DNA from: JAWLHU01 sp041690255
Lineage (GTDB): Bacteria; Bacillota; Sulfobacillia; Symbiobacteriales; Symbiobacteriaceae
Direction: 5' to 3'
DNA length: 64,000 nt
Assembly (NCBI GenBank): GCA_041690255.1
Contig: JAWLHU010000008.1
Location: 62,001 to 126,000 of the forward strand
Positions 32,995 through 41,463 of the stretch are shown in pieces. Under the pieces are notes generated by a model, which saw nothing but the letters and a program-made list of their open reading frames with translations, did not search any database and was not told the origin of the DNA. The translations under genes were made by a program, and so were the position numbers. Each line of letters begins with the position of its first letter. Position 1 is the stretch's first letter.

Positions 32995-34965
32995 ATGAAG
33001 CCGTTCAAGCTTGTTTCCGACTACAAGCCGCGTGGCGACCAGCCGAAGGCGATCGAAATGCTGGCAGATGGCGTCGAGAAAGGGCTGCGGGAGCAGATCC
33101 TGCTCGGTGCGACCGGTACCGGCAAGACGTTCACCATCGCCGGTCTGATTGAGAAGGTCCAGCGGCCCACTCTGGTGCTGGCCCATAACAAAATCCTCGC
33201 GGCGCAGCTCTGCAGCGAGTTCCAGGAGTTCTTCCCGGAGAATGCGGTGGAGTACTTCGTCTCTTACTACGACTACTACCAGCCGGAAGCCTACATCCCA
33301 TCGACCGATACCTTCATTGAGAAGGACGCGATGATCAACGATGAGATCGACAAGCTCCGCCACTCTGCCACCATGGCGCTCTTCGAGCGGCGCGACGTGA
33401 TCATTGTGGCCTCGGTCTCCTGTATTTACGGCTTGGGCTCGCCGGCGGACTATAAGGACCTGGCGGTCTCGCTCCGGGTGGGCAACCAGGTGGATCGCGA
33501 CTACATTCTGCGCCGCCTTGTGGACATTCAGTACGAGCGGAACGATATCAACTTCGTGCGTAACAAGTTCCGGGTGCGGGGTGATGTGGTCGAGATCTTC
33601 CCAGCCGGCTCATCGGACCGGGCGATCCGGTGCGAGTGGTTTGGCGATGAGATCGACCGGATCTCGGAGTTCGATCCGTTCACGGGTGAGATTACCGGTA
33701 GCATGCACCATGTGGCCATCTACCCGGCCAGCCACTACGTCGTGGCGGATGAGAAGCGCGAGCAGGCGCTGATCTCGATCGAGGAGGAACTTGAGGAGCG
33801 GCTGAAGGAGCTGCGGGCGCAGGATAGGCTGCTGGAGGCCCAGCGGCTGGAACAGCGGACCCGCAACGACCTGGAGATGCTCCGGGAGATCGGCTTCTGC
33901 TCGGGGATTGAGAACTACAGCCGGCACCTGACCGGCCGGCCGCCCGGCGCATCGCCCTATACCTTGCTGGACTTCTTCCCCAAGGACTGGCTACTGGTGG
34001 TGGATGAGAGCCATGTCTCCATCCCCCAGGTTGGGGCGATGTACAACGGCGACAAGGCCCGCAAGGATAACCTGATCGAGTTCGGCTTCCGGCTGCCGTC
34101 GGCGGCTGACAACCGGCCGCTCAAGTTTCGGGAGTTCGAGGAGCGGATTAACCAGGTGATCTACGTCTCGGCCACGCCGGGACCGTATGAGTTGGAGCGG
34201 GTGGAGCCGAACCTCATTGCGGAGCAGATCGTGCGCCCGACCGGCCTGCTTGATCCGGAGATCGAGGTCCGGCCGATCAAGGGCCAGATCGATGATCTCT
34301 ACGCCGAGATCAAGGCGCGGGCGGCGAAGAACCAGCGGGTGCTGGTTACAACGCTGACCAAAAAGATGGCGGAGGACCTGACCGATTACCTGAAGGAGTT
34401 GGGGGTCCGGGTCCGCTACATGCACTCGGACATTGAGACGCTCGAGCGCATGCAGATCATTCGGGACCTGCGGCTGGGAGTCTTCGACGTGCTGGTCGGC
34501 ATTAACCTGCTGCGAGAGGGTCTGGACCTTCCGGAGGTCTCCCTGGTGGCAATCCTGGATGCCGACAAGGAGGGCTTCCTGCGGGCGGAGCGCTCGCTCA
34601 TCCAGACGATCGGCCGGGCGGCCCGCAACGCCGAGGGCCGGGTGATCATGTACGCCGACCGCATGACGCAGTCCATGCAGAAGGCGATCAGCGAGACCAA
34701 CCGCCGCCGGGCGATCCAGGCGGAGTACAACCGGGTTCATGGGATCGTGCCGCAGACGATCATCAAGCCGGTGCGCGACGTGATCCAGGCGGTGAAGCCC
34801 GCGGAGGATGCCCCGCCGATCAACCTGCTGGAGACGCCAAAGCACGAGATTCCGAAGCTGGTCGACAAGCTCCGCAAGGAGATGAAGGATGCCGCCAAGA
34901 ACCTGGAGTTCGAGAAGGCGGCCGAGCTGCGTGACCTGATTATCGAACTGGAGCGGAAGAAGTAG
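32995..34965 (+). CDS. uvrB: Excinuclease ABC subunit B
   Basis: A 656-residue UvrB, the damage-verifying helicase-like subunit of nucleotide excision repair. Walker A GATGTGKT (about 38-45), the damage-probing beta-hairpin YYDYYQPEAYIP (about 92-103), helicase motifs DESHVSIPQ and IGRAARNAEGRVIMYAD, and the C-terminal UVR domain (KEMKDAAKNLEFEKAAELRD) that binds UvrA/UvrC. ATG start, full length. Unusually, uvrA does not follow; the next 1.6 kb is a regulatory-looking stretch and a pseudogene. Confidence 0.98.
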   Translation: MKPFKLVSDYKPRGDQPKAIEMLADGVEKGLREQILLGATGTGKTFTIAGLIEKVQRPTLVLAHNKILAAQLCSEFQEFFPENAVEYFVSYYDYYQPEAYIPSTDTFIEKDAMINDEIDKLRHSATMALFERRDVIIVASVSCIYGLGSPADYKDLAVSLRVGNQVDRDYILRRLVDIQYERNDINFVRNKFRVRGDVVEIFPAGSSDRAIRCEWFGDEIDRISEFDPFTGEITGSMHHVAIYPASHYVVADEKREQALISIEEELEERLKELRAQDRLLEAQRLEQRTRNDLEMLREIGFCSGIENYSRHLTGRPPGASPYTLLDFFPKDWLLVVDESHVSIPQVGAMYNGDKARKDNLIEFGFRLPSAADNRPLKFREFEERINQVIYVSATPGPYELERVEPNLIAEQIVRPTGLLDPEIEVRPIKGQIDDLYAEIKARAAKNQRVLVTTLTKKMAEDLTDYLKELGVRVRYMHSDIETLERMQIIRDLRLGVFDVLVGINLLREGLDLPEVSLVAILDADKEGFLRAERSLIQTIGRAARNAEGRVIMYADRMTQSMQKAISETNRRRAIQAEYNRVHGIVPQTIIKPVRDVIQAVKPAEDAPPINLLETPKHEIPKLVDKLRKEMKDAAKNLEFEKAAELRDLIIELERKK

Positions 34966-34980
34966 AAACCACCGTATACA

Positions 34981-35036
34981 TGTGGACCAACAAAGTTGTT
35001 GCGACTGGTAACAAATTTCCTGTGACTGGCCACAAA
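34981..35036 (+). repeat. Phased direct repeats downstream of uvrB
   Basis: TGCGACTGGTAACAAA (35000-35015) and TGTGACTGGCCACAAA (35021-35036) differ at four positions and are 21 bases apart, two helical turns. A degenerate third copy (TGTGGACCAACAAAG) lies at 34981. They resemble tandem protein-binding sites. The rest of the 230-base region up to the pseudogene holds only the hairpin at 35156. Confidence 0.45.
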
Positions 35037-35155
35037 CATACTGAGACTCGAACGCGGACGCTGGCACCGTAACACTTCGGTGACCCGACCAGTACCAGGT
35101 GCGACGGGCGATCCGCTTGAGGGTGCCCTGGTCTCCCGTGCCCACAACGCCCAGT

Positions 35156-35194
35156 AGCCCCCACCCGTGGTGCACCCACAGGTGGGGGCTATTT
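35156..35194 (+). terminator. Hairpin between uvrB and the lanB-like pseudogene
   Basis: AGCCCCCACC (35156-35165) pairs with GGTGGGGGCT (35181-35190), followed by ATTTGATG. The arms and tail nearly repeat those of the hairpin at 40186. Confidence 0.65.
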
Positions 35195-35196
35195 GA

Positions 35197-36622
35197 TGCT
35201 TACCCTGATACGGTTCGAGTTCGCCGGAGGCGGCTGCCTTCTGCAGCGCCGCTGCGAACCGCATGTAGGACACCGGTTCGCCGCTCTTGGACAGACGGCA
35301 GAAGATGCATTTTCCGACATCTTGGTAATACCGATGTAAAACGTCGCCATACACGGCGCATAGGTCTAAGGAAGAGCGGAGCTTCGACTGAAGCGAATCG
35401 ACCAAGGGGCGGCCAAGGCGAAACTCTTCCAATTGCCCTTGCACTCTTCGTACAGGAGCGTGCGATCCGCATACATTTGGCCCGCAGACCGGCGTGCCGG
35501 CATGCCGGGAAGAGCTGTGAACAACGTCTCCAGTTCCACCTGGAGGTGTACCCGGTCCTCCAGTGCAGCGTCGCGGAACGCCTGCCGGAACTCGTCCATC
35601 CTGTTCAGGGCCTGGAGCCAGTAGGATTTTCGAGCCCAGGAGTCCGGGAGCTTTTCAAGAAAAGCGATTAGCCAGGAGAGCGGGTGAAAAATGGTGGACG
35701 GGATCTCCAGACGATAGATGACGACCCGGACGCTGGCCAGGCGAATCAGGGATGACTCCACTTATGCGAGAGGCTGCCCAAGCTCTTCGGCGATCTGGCG
35801 GAGGGTTTTGGTGCCGTCGACCAGATCCAGCGGGCGCACCTGATCTTGAGAGAGTTGCAGCCCTTTTTCCGCGAAGTCAAAGTAGACGGTGCCGGCTGCT
35901 TTGCGGACCATCGGATGCAGTCGGGGACACAGTTCTGCCCGCACCCAAGGTTCTGCCCCTATGGTCTCTGCCAGTGCCTGAACCGCCCAAAAGGAGACGA
36001 AGACTTCTCGCTGCAGCCAGGGGCGTTGTGCGCGACGGATCACCATTGGTTCGACAAGCGAGGTATCTGCTTCGGCTGTGTTCATCGGCCCAAAGAAGCT
36101 GGCGGTGTCGTTCTTCGCGCAGAAGCGCTGCATGTAGGCCATCAGCTTCCGCCCCAAGACCTTTGACCTGGCCGGGCGGGGGCCGTTCAGCGGGGCGGCG
36201 AGGTAGGGGAGGACGCTGGTGCGGTAGAAGTCGGGGTTGGAGAGGAACAGCGCTTCTCGTGTGTCCGGACGGCCCACGAATTGCTGCAGGCGATCGCGTA
36301 TCGCCTGCATTTCGCTTTCCAATAGCGTGCGACCTTGCGCGAAGAGGGTGTCCAACTGGCGGCTTAGCTGAAGGCAGCGATCGAGTAGCTCGGCCACGCG
36401 CCTGTCCGCCAGACCGGATGCCAGAGCCACGTCTTGCGGGCGGGTGTTGCCGCGCCCAAATCGGCTACGCAACTTGCTGAGGAGTCGCAGCCCCTGCCGA
36501 TTTCCCGCGCAGGCTTCGAGTTGGACGGCTTCGGTACTCGAAGGGGAACCCAGTGGTTCTAAGCCATAGATCTGTGAGTAGCCGCCACCCAGACGTCGCT
36601 GTATCGGGCAAAACCGCTTCAC
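35197..36622 (-). pseudogene. Degraded lantibiotic-dehydratase-like gene (LanB N-terminal type)
   Basis: Three consecutive minus-strand pieces read as one LanB-type protein. Piece 1 (36622-35762, 286 residues) holds REALFLSNPDFYRTSVLPYL and the family motif LQRFCAKNDTASFFGPMN-type (here MQRFCAKNDTASFFGPMN). An in-frame TAA at 35764-35762 interrupts it; the next codon continues the same alignment (LIRLASVRVVIYRLEIPSTI). Piece 2 runs to the motif MYADRTLLYEEC, where a one-base shift near 35445 moves the sequence to a third frame (QGQLEEFRLGRPLVDSLQ), which peters out near 35197. Total about 470 residues, far short of full LanB (about 1,000). LanB enzymes glutamylate Ser/Thr in RiPP precursors. 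No precursor peptide or cyclase was found. Assembly error could mimic one lesion. Confidence 0.75.
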
Positions 36623-36892
36623 CTCAGATAGGTTCTTAACATTCTAAAACGGATATACGAAATAGCCGTGCCGTAGCTATAATACGACAAAATGAACATT
36701 GATATTGCAATAGATAGTTGACTGTAATATGCTAAGTGCGTTACTAGCGTGACGTTTAAACGCGCTGGTTGTTCCGCTTCTCTGCGCAGACCAACCTGAT
36801 ACCGAAAGGGTGACTAAGGGAGTGAGAATTCGCCTTGTAAAGGCGCGCTGATCCGGCGCCGGATCCTGGTAAACGTATAGGGGGCGTTCTGT
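36623..36892. other. AT-rich intergenic region before the MFS gene
   Basis: About 270 bases, AT-rich in the first half (36640-36740), between the divergent lanB remnant and the MFS gene. A consensus TATAAT occurs near 36677 on the plus strand without a convincing -35 box. No small peptide gene with RiPP-precursor features was recognised. Confidence 0.4.
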
Positions 36893-38125
36893 TTGCGTGG
36901 CTACCGCGCTCTACTGGGGAATCGGAACTTCCTGTTTCTGTACCTCGGGCTGCTTATCTCGCGCTTTGGCGATGGAATTGCCAAGATCGTTATCACATGG
37001 ACAGTCTGGTCGGAGACCACTTCTCCTTCCATGGTGGCGCTGTCGATGATCCTGAGTGTGCTCCCGCCCATCCTCTTTAGTTTCCTGGCCGGCGTTGCTG
37101 CGGACCGCCATGTCCACAGGACCCTGATGGCGCTGTCCGATATTACCCGGCTCCTCGCGGCGCTGGGGGCGGCGGTATTGGCGTGGATGGGCGGCCTGGA
37201 GGCATGGCACCTGATGCTGCTTAGCTTCCTGTTGGGTACATTCGGTACGTTTTTCGGACCGGCCCGCGCAGCGGCAATGCCCCACATTATTGACCCCTCT
37301 AAGGTGCAGGCTGCAAATGGCTTAATGGCGGGATCGTTTCACGGCGCCCTGCTGATTGGCCCCCTCTTCGGAGGCTGGCTCCTTAATCTCACAAGTCCTG
37401 GTACCCTACTGTTTGTGGACGCCATGACGTTCGCAGCTTCGCTCCTGGGTGTGATGCTGCTTCCGTCCACTGTGAGCTCTACCCGGCGCCAGCGTCGCAG
37501 CATGTTCACGGACGCCCGGGAGGGCCTGAAGACGGTCATCAAGGTGCCGGCACTGTTCTGGATTATTGCTACCTTCGCGATCGGCGTCTTCCTGTCAGGC
37601 GGAGTTGGCGAAGTCGGCAGGACCTTGCTGATGGACCTTCTGGGGTCCGGCCCAGAAGGCCTCGGCATGGTCAGCACATCCATGGGGATTGGCATCATGC
37701 TCGGAAGCCTGTGGGTAGGACGGGTGGTTTCGTCTAAGAAGGCCCGGCTGGTTATGCTCTCGTGGGCGGTGAACGGCCTGATTGCCATCGTGATGGGGCT
37801 TAGTAACAGTCTCAGCACGGTACTGGTGGTGGCGTTCATTGGTGGCATTAACGTGGCCTTCATCAACGTGCCGACGGAGGCGCTCATCCAGGTCCATGGC
37901 GGAGAAAATACGGGCAAGGTGTACAGCTATTGGAACATTGTGATCCAGGCAGGGCAGTTGGCCTCCCTGGCCACGTTCGCTCCACTATTTGAGGTCTGGA
38001 CCGTCCCGTTCGTATTCTCGGTTAGCGGCGTAGGACTCATCATTATGGCACTGGTAGGCGCCAGATTCTGCTGGTCGTTGCAGGATGGGGCCCCGGCTGA
38101 AGCGGGTGTGGCAACGAGTCAATGA
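36893..38125 (+). CDS. MFS transporter (MFS_3 type exporter)
   Basis: A 410-residue permease with about 12 membrane segments. It has N-terminal LLGNRNFLFLYLGLLISRFG, the loop signature ADRHVHRTLMALSDITRLLA between TM2 and TM3, and NGLMAGSFHGALLIGPLFGG, as in the enterobactin-exporter-like MFS_3 group. TTG start preceded by AGGGGG. Its place beside the lanB remnant makes export of, or immunity to, a modified peptide conceivable, but MFS_3 proteins export many compounds. The gene looks intact. Confidence 0.88.
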   Translation: MRGYRALLGNRNFLFLYLGLLISRFGDGIAKIVITWTVWSETTSPSMVALSMILSVLPPILFSFLAGVAADRHVHRTLMALSDITRLLAALGAAVLAWMGGLEAWHLMLLSFLLGTFGTFFGPARAAAMPHIIDPSKVQAANGLMAGSFHGALLIGPLFGGWLLNLTSPGTLLFVDAMTFAASLLGVMLLPSTVSSTRRQRRSMFTDAREGLKTVIKVPALFWIIATFAIGVFLSGGVGEVGRTLLMDLLGSGPEGLGMVSTSMGIGIMLGSLWVGRVVSSKKARLVMLSWAVNGLIAIVMGLSNSLSTVLVVAFIGGINVAFINVPTEALIQVHGGENTGKVYSYWNIVIQAGQLASLATFAPLFEVWTVPFVFSVSGVGLIIMALVGARFCWSLQDGAPAEAGVATSQ

Positions 38126-38260
38126 CGACTGCAAACGTGGCAGTTCGCTCAGAACTTCATTCTTCGGAGTACGGGATTTCCTGTAGAGTTCATGCAGCGA
38201 GTGCGGCACGGGGCTCGCCAAATAGTGGTGGCGCCAACACTCGGGCGCTCCAGCTGATCG

Positions 38261-39169
38261 CTACCACTCTGAGATTAGGGTCTCTTGGAGTTCAAGAACC
38301 CGATTAACCTTCTGCCAAGCCAAGTCAGGATTAGGGGCCTCCGACAAGAAGACGACCGCAAGCATGATAGCCGTGTCTAGTCTGTATAGCGTTTCTACGC
38401 CAGGGGGCAGGTGAGAGAAGCAGTCTGGATTCCCGTATCCAGCTAAGAAGTCAGTACCCAGACAGCCGTATTCGGCAATCCGAGCCAACTCCAGCGCTGG
38501 GTCCCCCACGAGTGCGTTGGACCAGTCCACAACGGCTGCAATGGCTCCCTGGTAACTCAGAACATTGGCGGGGCGGATGTCCATATGAAGGAGACTGCGT
38601 CGGGCACCCGGCAACTCCAAGCGAGAGGCAAGACCGCCGTAGTCCGGCAGGCGTAAGGTTACCCCGGTCAGGTTCTCCACGACCTTTGCGCGACGCGCCA
38701 GTCTCTCGGCGAGAACTTCATGTAAGGGCGCACCGTCCTGGGCCAAAGGGAGAAAATCTGGCAAAGGGGCAGCATGTATTGCAGCGACAATCCGCCCCAA
38801 GTCTTTGCTGGCAAACGCACTTCCGTCATTAGCAATGAACGCCGAAGCCAGGAAATCGAGCGACTCGCCCGTATGAAAAGCATAAACCTGCGGGACCGGG
38901 AGGCCATGCCCAAACAGATGAGCGGCCAGTGTAGCTTCTTGCTGTAGTAACTTGCGGCCATCAACCGATGCATCGTTATCGTTGCTGCTCCATCGTTCCC
39001 ACGGAATACGCAATGCAACAGGGCCGTGGACGGCAGAATTCGCATAGCAGACAAGGCACTCCAGACCCGAGCCTGCGACCTCGGGCTCCCCTATTTTCCA
39101 GTCGGGATAGTGAAGGTCAACCTCGGCCTGCAGCTGTTCAAGCAGAGTCTTTACCCGGTCATTCATCAT
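38261..39169 (-). CDS. Aminoglycoside-phosphotransferase-like kinase
   Basis: A 302-residue APH-fold protein. The catalytic loop LLHMDIRPANVL (His at about residue 195) and the metal-binding AAVVDWSNALVGDPALELAR are intact, and an N-lobe with VALRIPWERW is present. These enzymes phosphorylate aminoglycosides, choline, homoserine or sugars; the substrate is not deducible. The ATG at 39169 has GGAGG seven bases upstream; the frame extends to 39259 without a better start. Stands alone and converges on the MFS gene. Not related closely to the second APH-like gene at 48614. Confidence 0.8.
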   Translation of the reverse strand: MMNDRVKTLLEQLQAEVDLHYPDWKIGEPEVAGSGLECLVCYANSAVHGPVALRIPWERWSSNDNDASVDGRKLLQQEATLAAHLFGHGLPVPQVYAFHTGESLDFLASAFIANDGSAFASKDLGRIVAAIHAAPLPDFLPLAQDGAPLHEVLAERLARRAKVVENLTGVTLRLPDYGGLASRLELPGARRSLLHMDIRPANVLSYQGAIAAVVDWSNALVGDPALELARIAEYGCLGTDFLAGYGNPDCFSHLPPGVETLYRLDTAIMLAVVFLSEAPNPDLAWQKVNRVLELQETLISEW

Positions 39170-39543
39170 GAGATTACCTCCAGGAGTATCTATTCGTCGA
39201 GAAGTCTTGCGGCTAGACTGGCTGTGGCATAGGCGAAGCAACACTACAGTAACATCCATACGTTCCGAAGCTCAATTGAGCCTCGGCTCTGCTGCTGCAG
39301 GCGCATTCGGGCACAACAAAGGTACTTTTGGTGACGGGTAAACTCTATCATCCGTCATCCACCTCGTTACGTAACCAGGGGGACGAGGGGCCGGTCATCA
39401 CGGCGAACCGGACTACATCTTCGTCCGGTCTGCTGTCAACCTTCCCCCGGAATGGGCCGAAATGCCTTGCCAAACGCAGAGAGTTGTCGTGAGTGGCTCT
39501 TTGCGCTTCCTCCGCTCGTCTATAGGAAAGTGAGGTGAGATGT
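39170..39543. other. Intergenic region, no gene seen
   Basis: About 370 bases between the divergent APH-like and anchored-protein genes. It contains a small inverted repeat TGACGG (39332-39337)/CCGTCA (39352-39357). No convincing promoter or coding region was found. Confidence 0.4.
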
Positions 39544-40149
39544 ATGCACCGGAGGGTCATGACCCTCGTCATCCTAGTGGCCGTCGCGCTCGTCGGCGCA
39601 CTTGGGGCAGTCTGGGTCCAGCAAAACAGAGTGCATCAGGCAGAGTTGATTCTCTCGAAGTACTGGTCCAACGACTTCGCCATGGTCTTCAGTAAGCTCG
39701 GTACGGTCAACCAGGAGCTTCAGCAAATCGACGCTAGCGGCGAGATCGAGGAGGAAGTAGCGGTCCGCCTGGATGCCGATCTGAGCTATATGACCCTTCA
39801 TTTGACTAACGAACTGGGCGACGTGCGCGGCTATCTCCCAGATGTCCCGCATGTTCCGTACCTGGTCGGCTATCTCGATCAGGTGCGGCAAGCTGTGAAC
39901 ACGCATCGGCGGCTGAACGCCCCGCGACCGCTGACAGCCGGAGAGCGCAGGGCATTCCGGCAATATGCCGATCTATCGGAGAAACTGACCGACACCGTCA
40001 AGCAGTATTACCCGGACTACCGTGGAGACGGAGGTTTCTCCAGTGACGATGACTACTGGGCGTTAGGGTTCCTCTCAGATACTCGTTGGCGGGAGATGCT
40101 GCTCCGGATGGATGCGGAAGCGAGCGAAATGGGGTTCATGGCGCGTTAG
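39544..40149 (+). CDS. Membrane-anchored protein of unknown function
   Basis: A 201-residue protein: one N-terminal membrane segment (VMTLVILVAVALVGALGAVW), then a largely helical extracytoplasmic domain (LSKYWSNDFAMVFSKLGTVN, LSEKLTDTVKQYY). No lipobox, no known domain. The ATG at 39544 has AGGTGA about five bases upstream; a GTG at 39535 is the alternative. Followed by a hairpin terminator. It stands as a single-gene unit in the accessory region. Confidence 0.6.
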   Translation: MHRRVMTLVILVAVALVGALGAVWVQQNRVHQAELILSKYWSNDFAMVFSKLGTVNQELQQIDASGEIEEEVAVRLDADLSYMTLHLTNELGDVRGYLPDVPHVPYLVGYLDQVRQAVNTHRRLNAPRPLTAGERRAFRQYADLSEKLTDTVKQYYPDYRGDGGFSSDDDYWALGFLSDTRWREMLLRMDAEASEMGFMAR

Positions 40150-40185
40150 CAGGACGCCGGCCCGGGCCAAATGACACAAAGATGC

Positions 40186-40224
40186 AGCCCCCACTATGCG
40201 ATTCGGCACGGTGGGGGCTATTTG
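40186..40224 (+). terminator. Terminator after the anchored-protein gene
   Basis: AGCCCCCAC (40186-40194) pairs with GTGGGGGCT (40211-40219), followed by ATTTGACG. Confidence 0.75.
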
Positions 40225-40278
40225 ACGTTTCAGCCGGAGCGCCTATAAACAGAGATGAGCCATAGTAACAGAATACAC

Positions 40279-40308
40279 TTGACAGACGATACAAAACAAC
40301 CATAGAAT
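40279..40308 (+). promoter_or_regulatory. Sigma-A-type promoter of the nucleoside-importer operon
   Basis: Perfect TTGACA (40279-40284), 18-base spacer, TAGAAT (40303-40308). Start of transcription would be near 40315, leaving a leader of about 105 bases. The leader was checked for purine-riboswitch landmarks and none were found. Confidence 0.8.
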
Positions 40309-40422
40309 ACGGTTCAGAGAATTTTGTTAAGAATGTGTTATGTATTTATGCACGATATTCTGCTTCCAAGCCGATACCGGTCCCTGGTTGGAGAAATCAA
40401 TTGCGGAGGGTCTGGTAGCCAT

Positions 40423-41463
40423 ATGGGTCGACGCGTGATCGCACGGATAGCTCTGATACTTTCCCTTTCTATGGCTGTTACAGGGTGTGCTGTTCGGGGC
40501 AAGGATGGGTCGATGACGACGGATCAGCAAGAAGGCACCACTGAGGGCCCCCGGGTCGCTGTCTTTGTAGATGGGGCGTTTGGTGACCGCAACTTCTTCG
40601 ACCTGGCCCTGGAGGGAACCAAGCGACTGAAGACCGAGTTGGGGGCAACGGTTACCACGTACGAAGGTCAGCTCAAGCCCGAAAACTTCCAAACGCAGAT
40701 GCGGGATGCGGCCCAGCGGCATCAACTGGTCTTCGTGCTGGGCTTCAACGGCATTGACGCGATGCTCAAGACTGCCGAGCAGTTCCCGGAGACCCAGTTC
40801 GTTTTCATTGATGCGCCGATTGAGAATCCGGCGATCACATCGGTGGTCTACCGCGATGAGGAAGGGTGCTACCTGGCTGGTGCACTGACTGCCTCGCTGA
40901 CCACATCGTCATCGCTGGCGGGTATGAACGACCAGAAGGTTGTCGGGTTTGTGGGCGGGATGGATGCACCGGTGATCCGCCGATGCGAAGCAGGCTTCAT
41001 GCAGGGCGCAAAGCAGACCGATGCCGGCGTCAAGGTCGAATCGATCTTCGTGGGCTCCTTCTCCGATCCGGCCAAGGGGAAAGAGGTCAACAGCATTCTG
41101 GTAGAGCGGGGCTCGGATATCAACTTTGAATACGCCGGCCTCAGTGGTGAGGGTGGGTTCCAGTTGGCCAAGACAACCGAAGGGCTCTACCTGGTCGGAA
41201 ACACGAGCGACCAGACGTACCTGGCACCTGGGAAAGTGTTAGGCAACATGCTCAAGAAGGTGGACGAGAGCATGGTCTGGATCACCAAGCAGTTCCAGAG
41301 CGGCACGCTGAAGCGCGGCGAGCAGTACCATGTCGGGCTGAAGGACGGCCAGTTGGGCATGCAGATGAACGACCTGGTCCCGGCAGATGTCCAGAAGCAG
41401 ATCGAAGCGCTGCAAAAGCAGGTTGAAGAAGGCAGCATTTCGGTGGTGGCTAACACGCCGTGA
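40423..41463 (+). CDS. BMP/PnrA-family nucleoside-binding lipoprotein
   Basis: A 346-residue lipoprotein with signal peptide and lipobox AVTGC (Cys22). The mature part starts RVAVFVDGAFGDRNFFDLAL, the Bmp-family N-terminus, with LVFVLGFNGIDAMLKTAEQF, FVFIDAPIENPAITSVVYRD and VGFVGGMDAPVIRRCEAGFM. PnrA proteins bind purine nucleosides for ABC uptake. The frame opens at 40324 but the lipoprotein signal begins at 40423. First gene of a packed nine-gene operon; its stop overlaps the ATPase start. Confidence 0.92.
   Translation: MGRRVIARIALILSLSMAVTGCAVRGKDGSMTTDQQEGTTEGPRVAVFVDGAFGDRNFFDLALEGTKRLKTELGATVTTYEGQLKPENFQTQMRDAAQRHQLVFVLGFNGIDAMLKTAEQFPETQFVFIDAPIENPAITSVVYRDEEGCYLAGALTASLTTSSSLAGMNDQKVVGFVGGMDAPVIRRCEAGFMQGAKQTDAGVKVESIFVGSFSDPAKGKEVNSILVERGSDINFEYAGLSGEGGFQLAKTTEGLYLVGNTSDQTYLAPGKVLGNMLKKVDESMVWITKQFQSGTLKRGEQYHVGLKDGQLGMQMNDLVPADVQKQIEALQKQVEEGSISVVANTP

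Noticed and set aside
33991..35175. Minus-strand frame of 394 residues overlapping uvrB
   Set aside because: It is antisense to highly conserved uvrB coding sequence and has His/Leu/Arg-biased, non-protein-like composition.
40309..40422. Purine riboswitch in the leader of the nucleoside-importer operon
   Set aside because: The conserved core of the purine aptamer was looked for and not found; only an unstructured-looking AT-rich leader is present.
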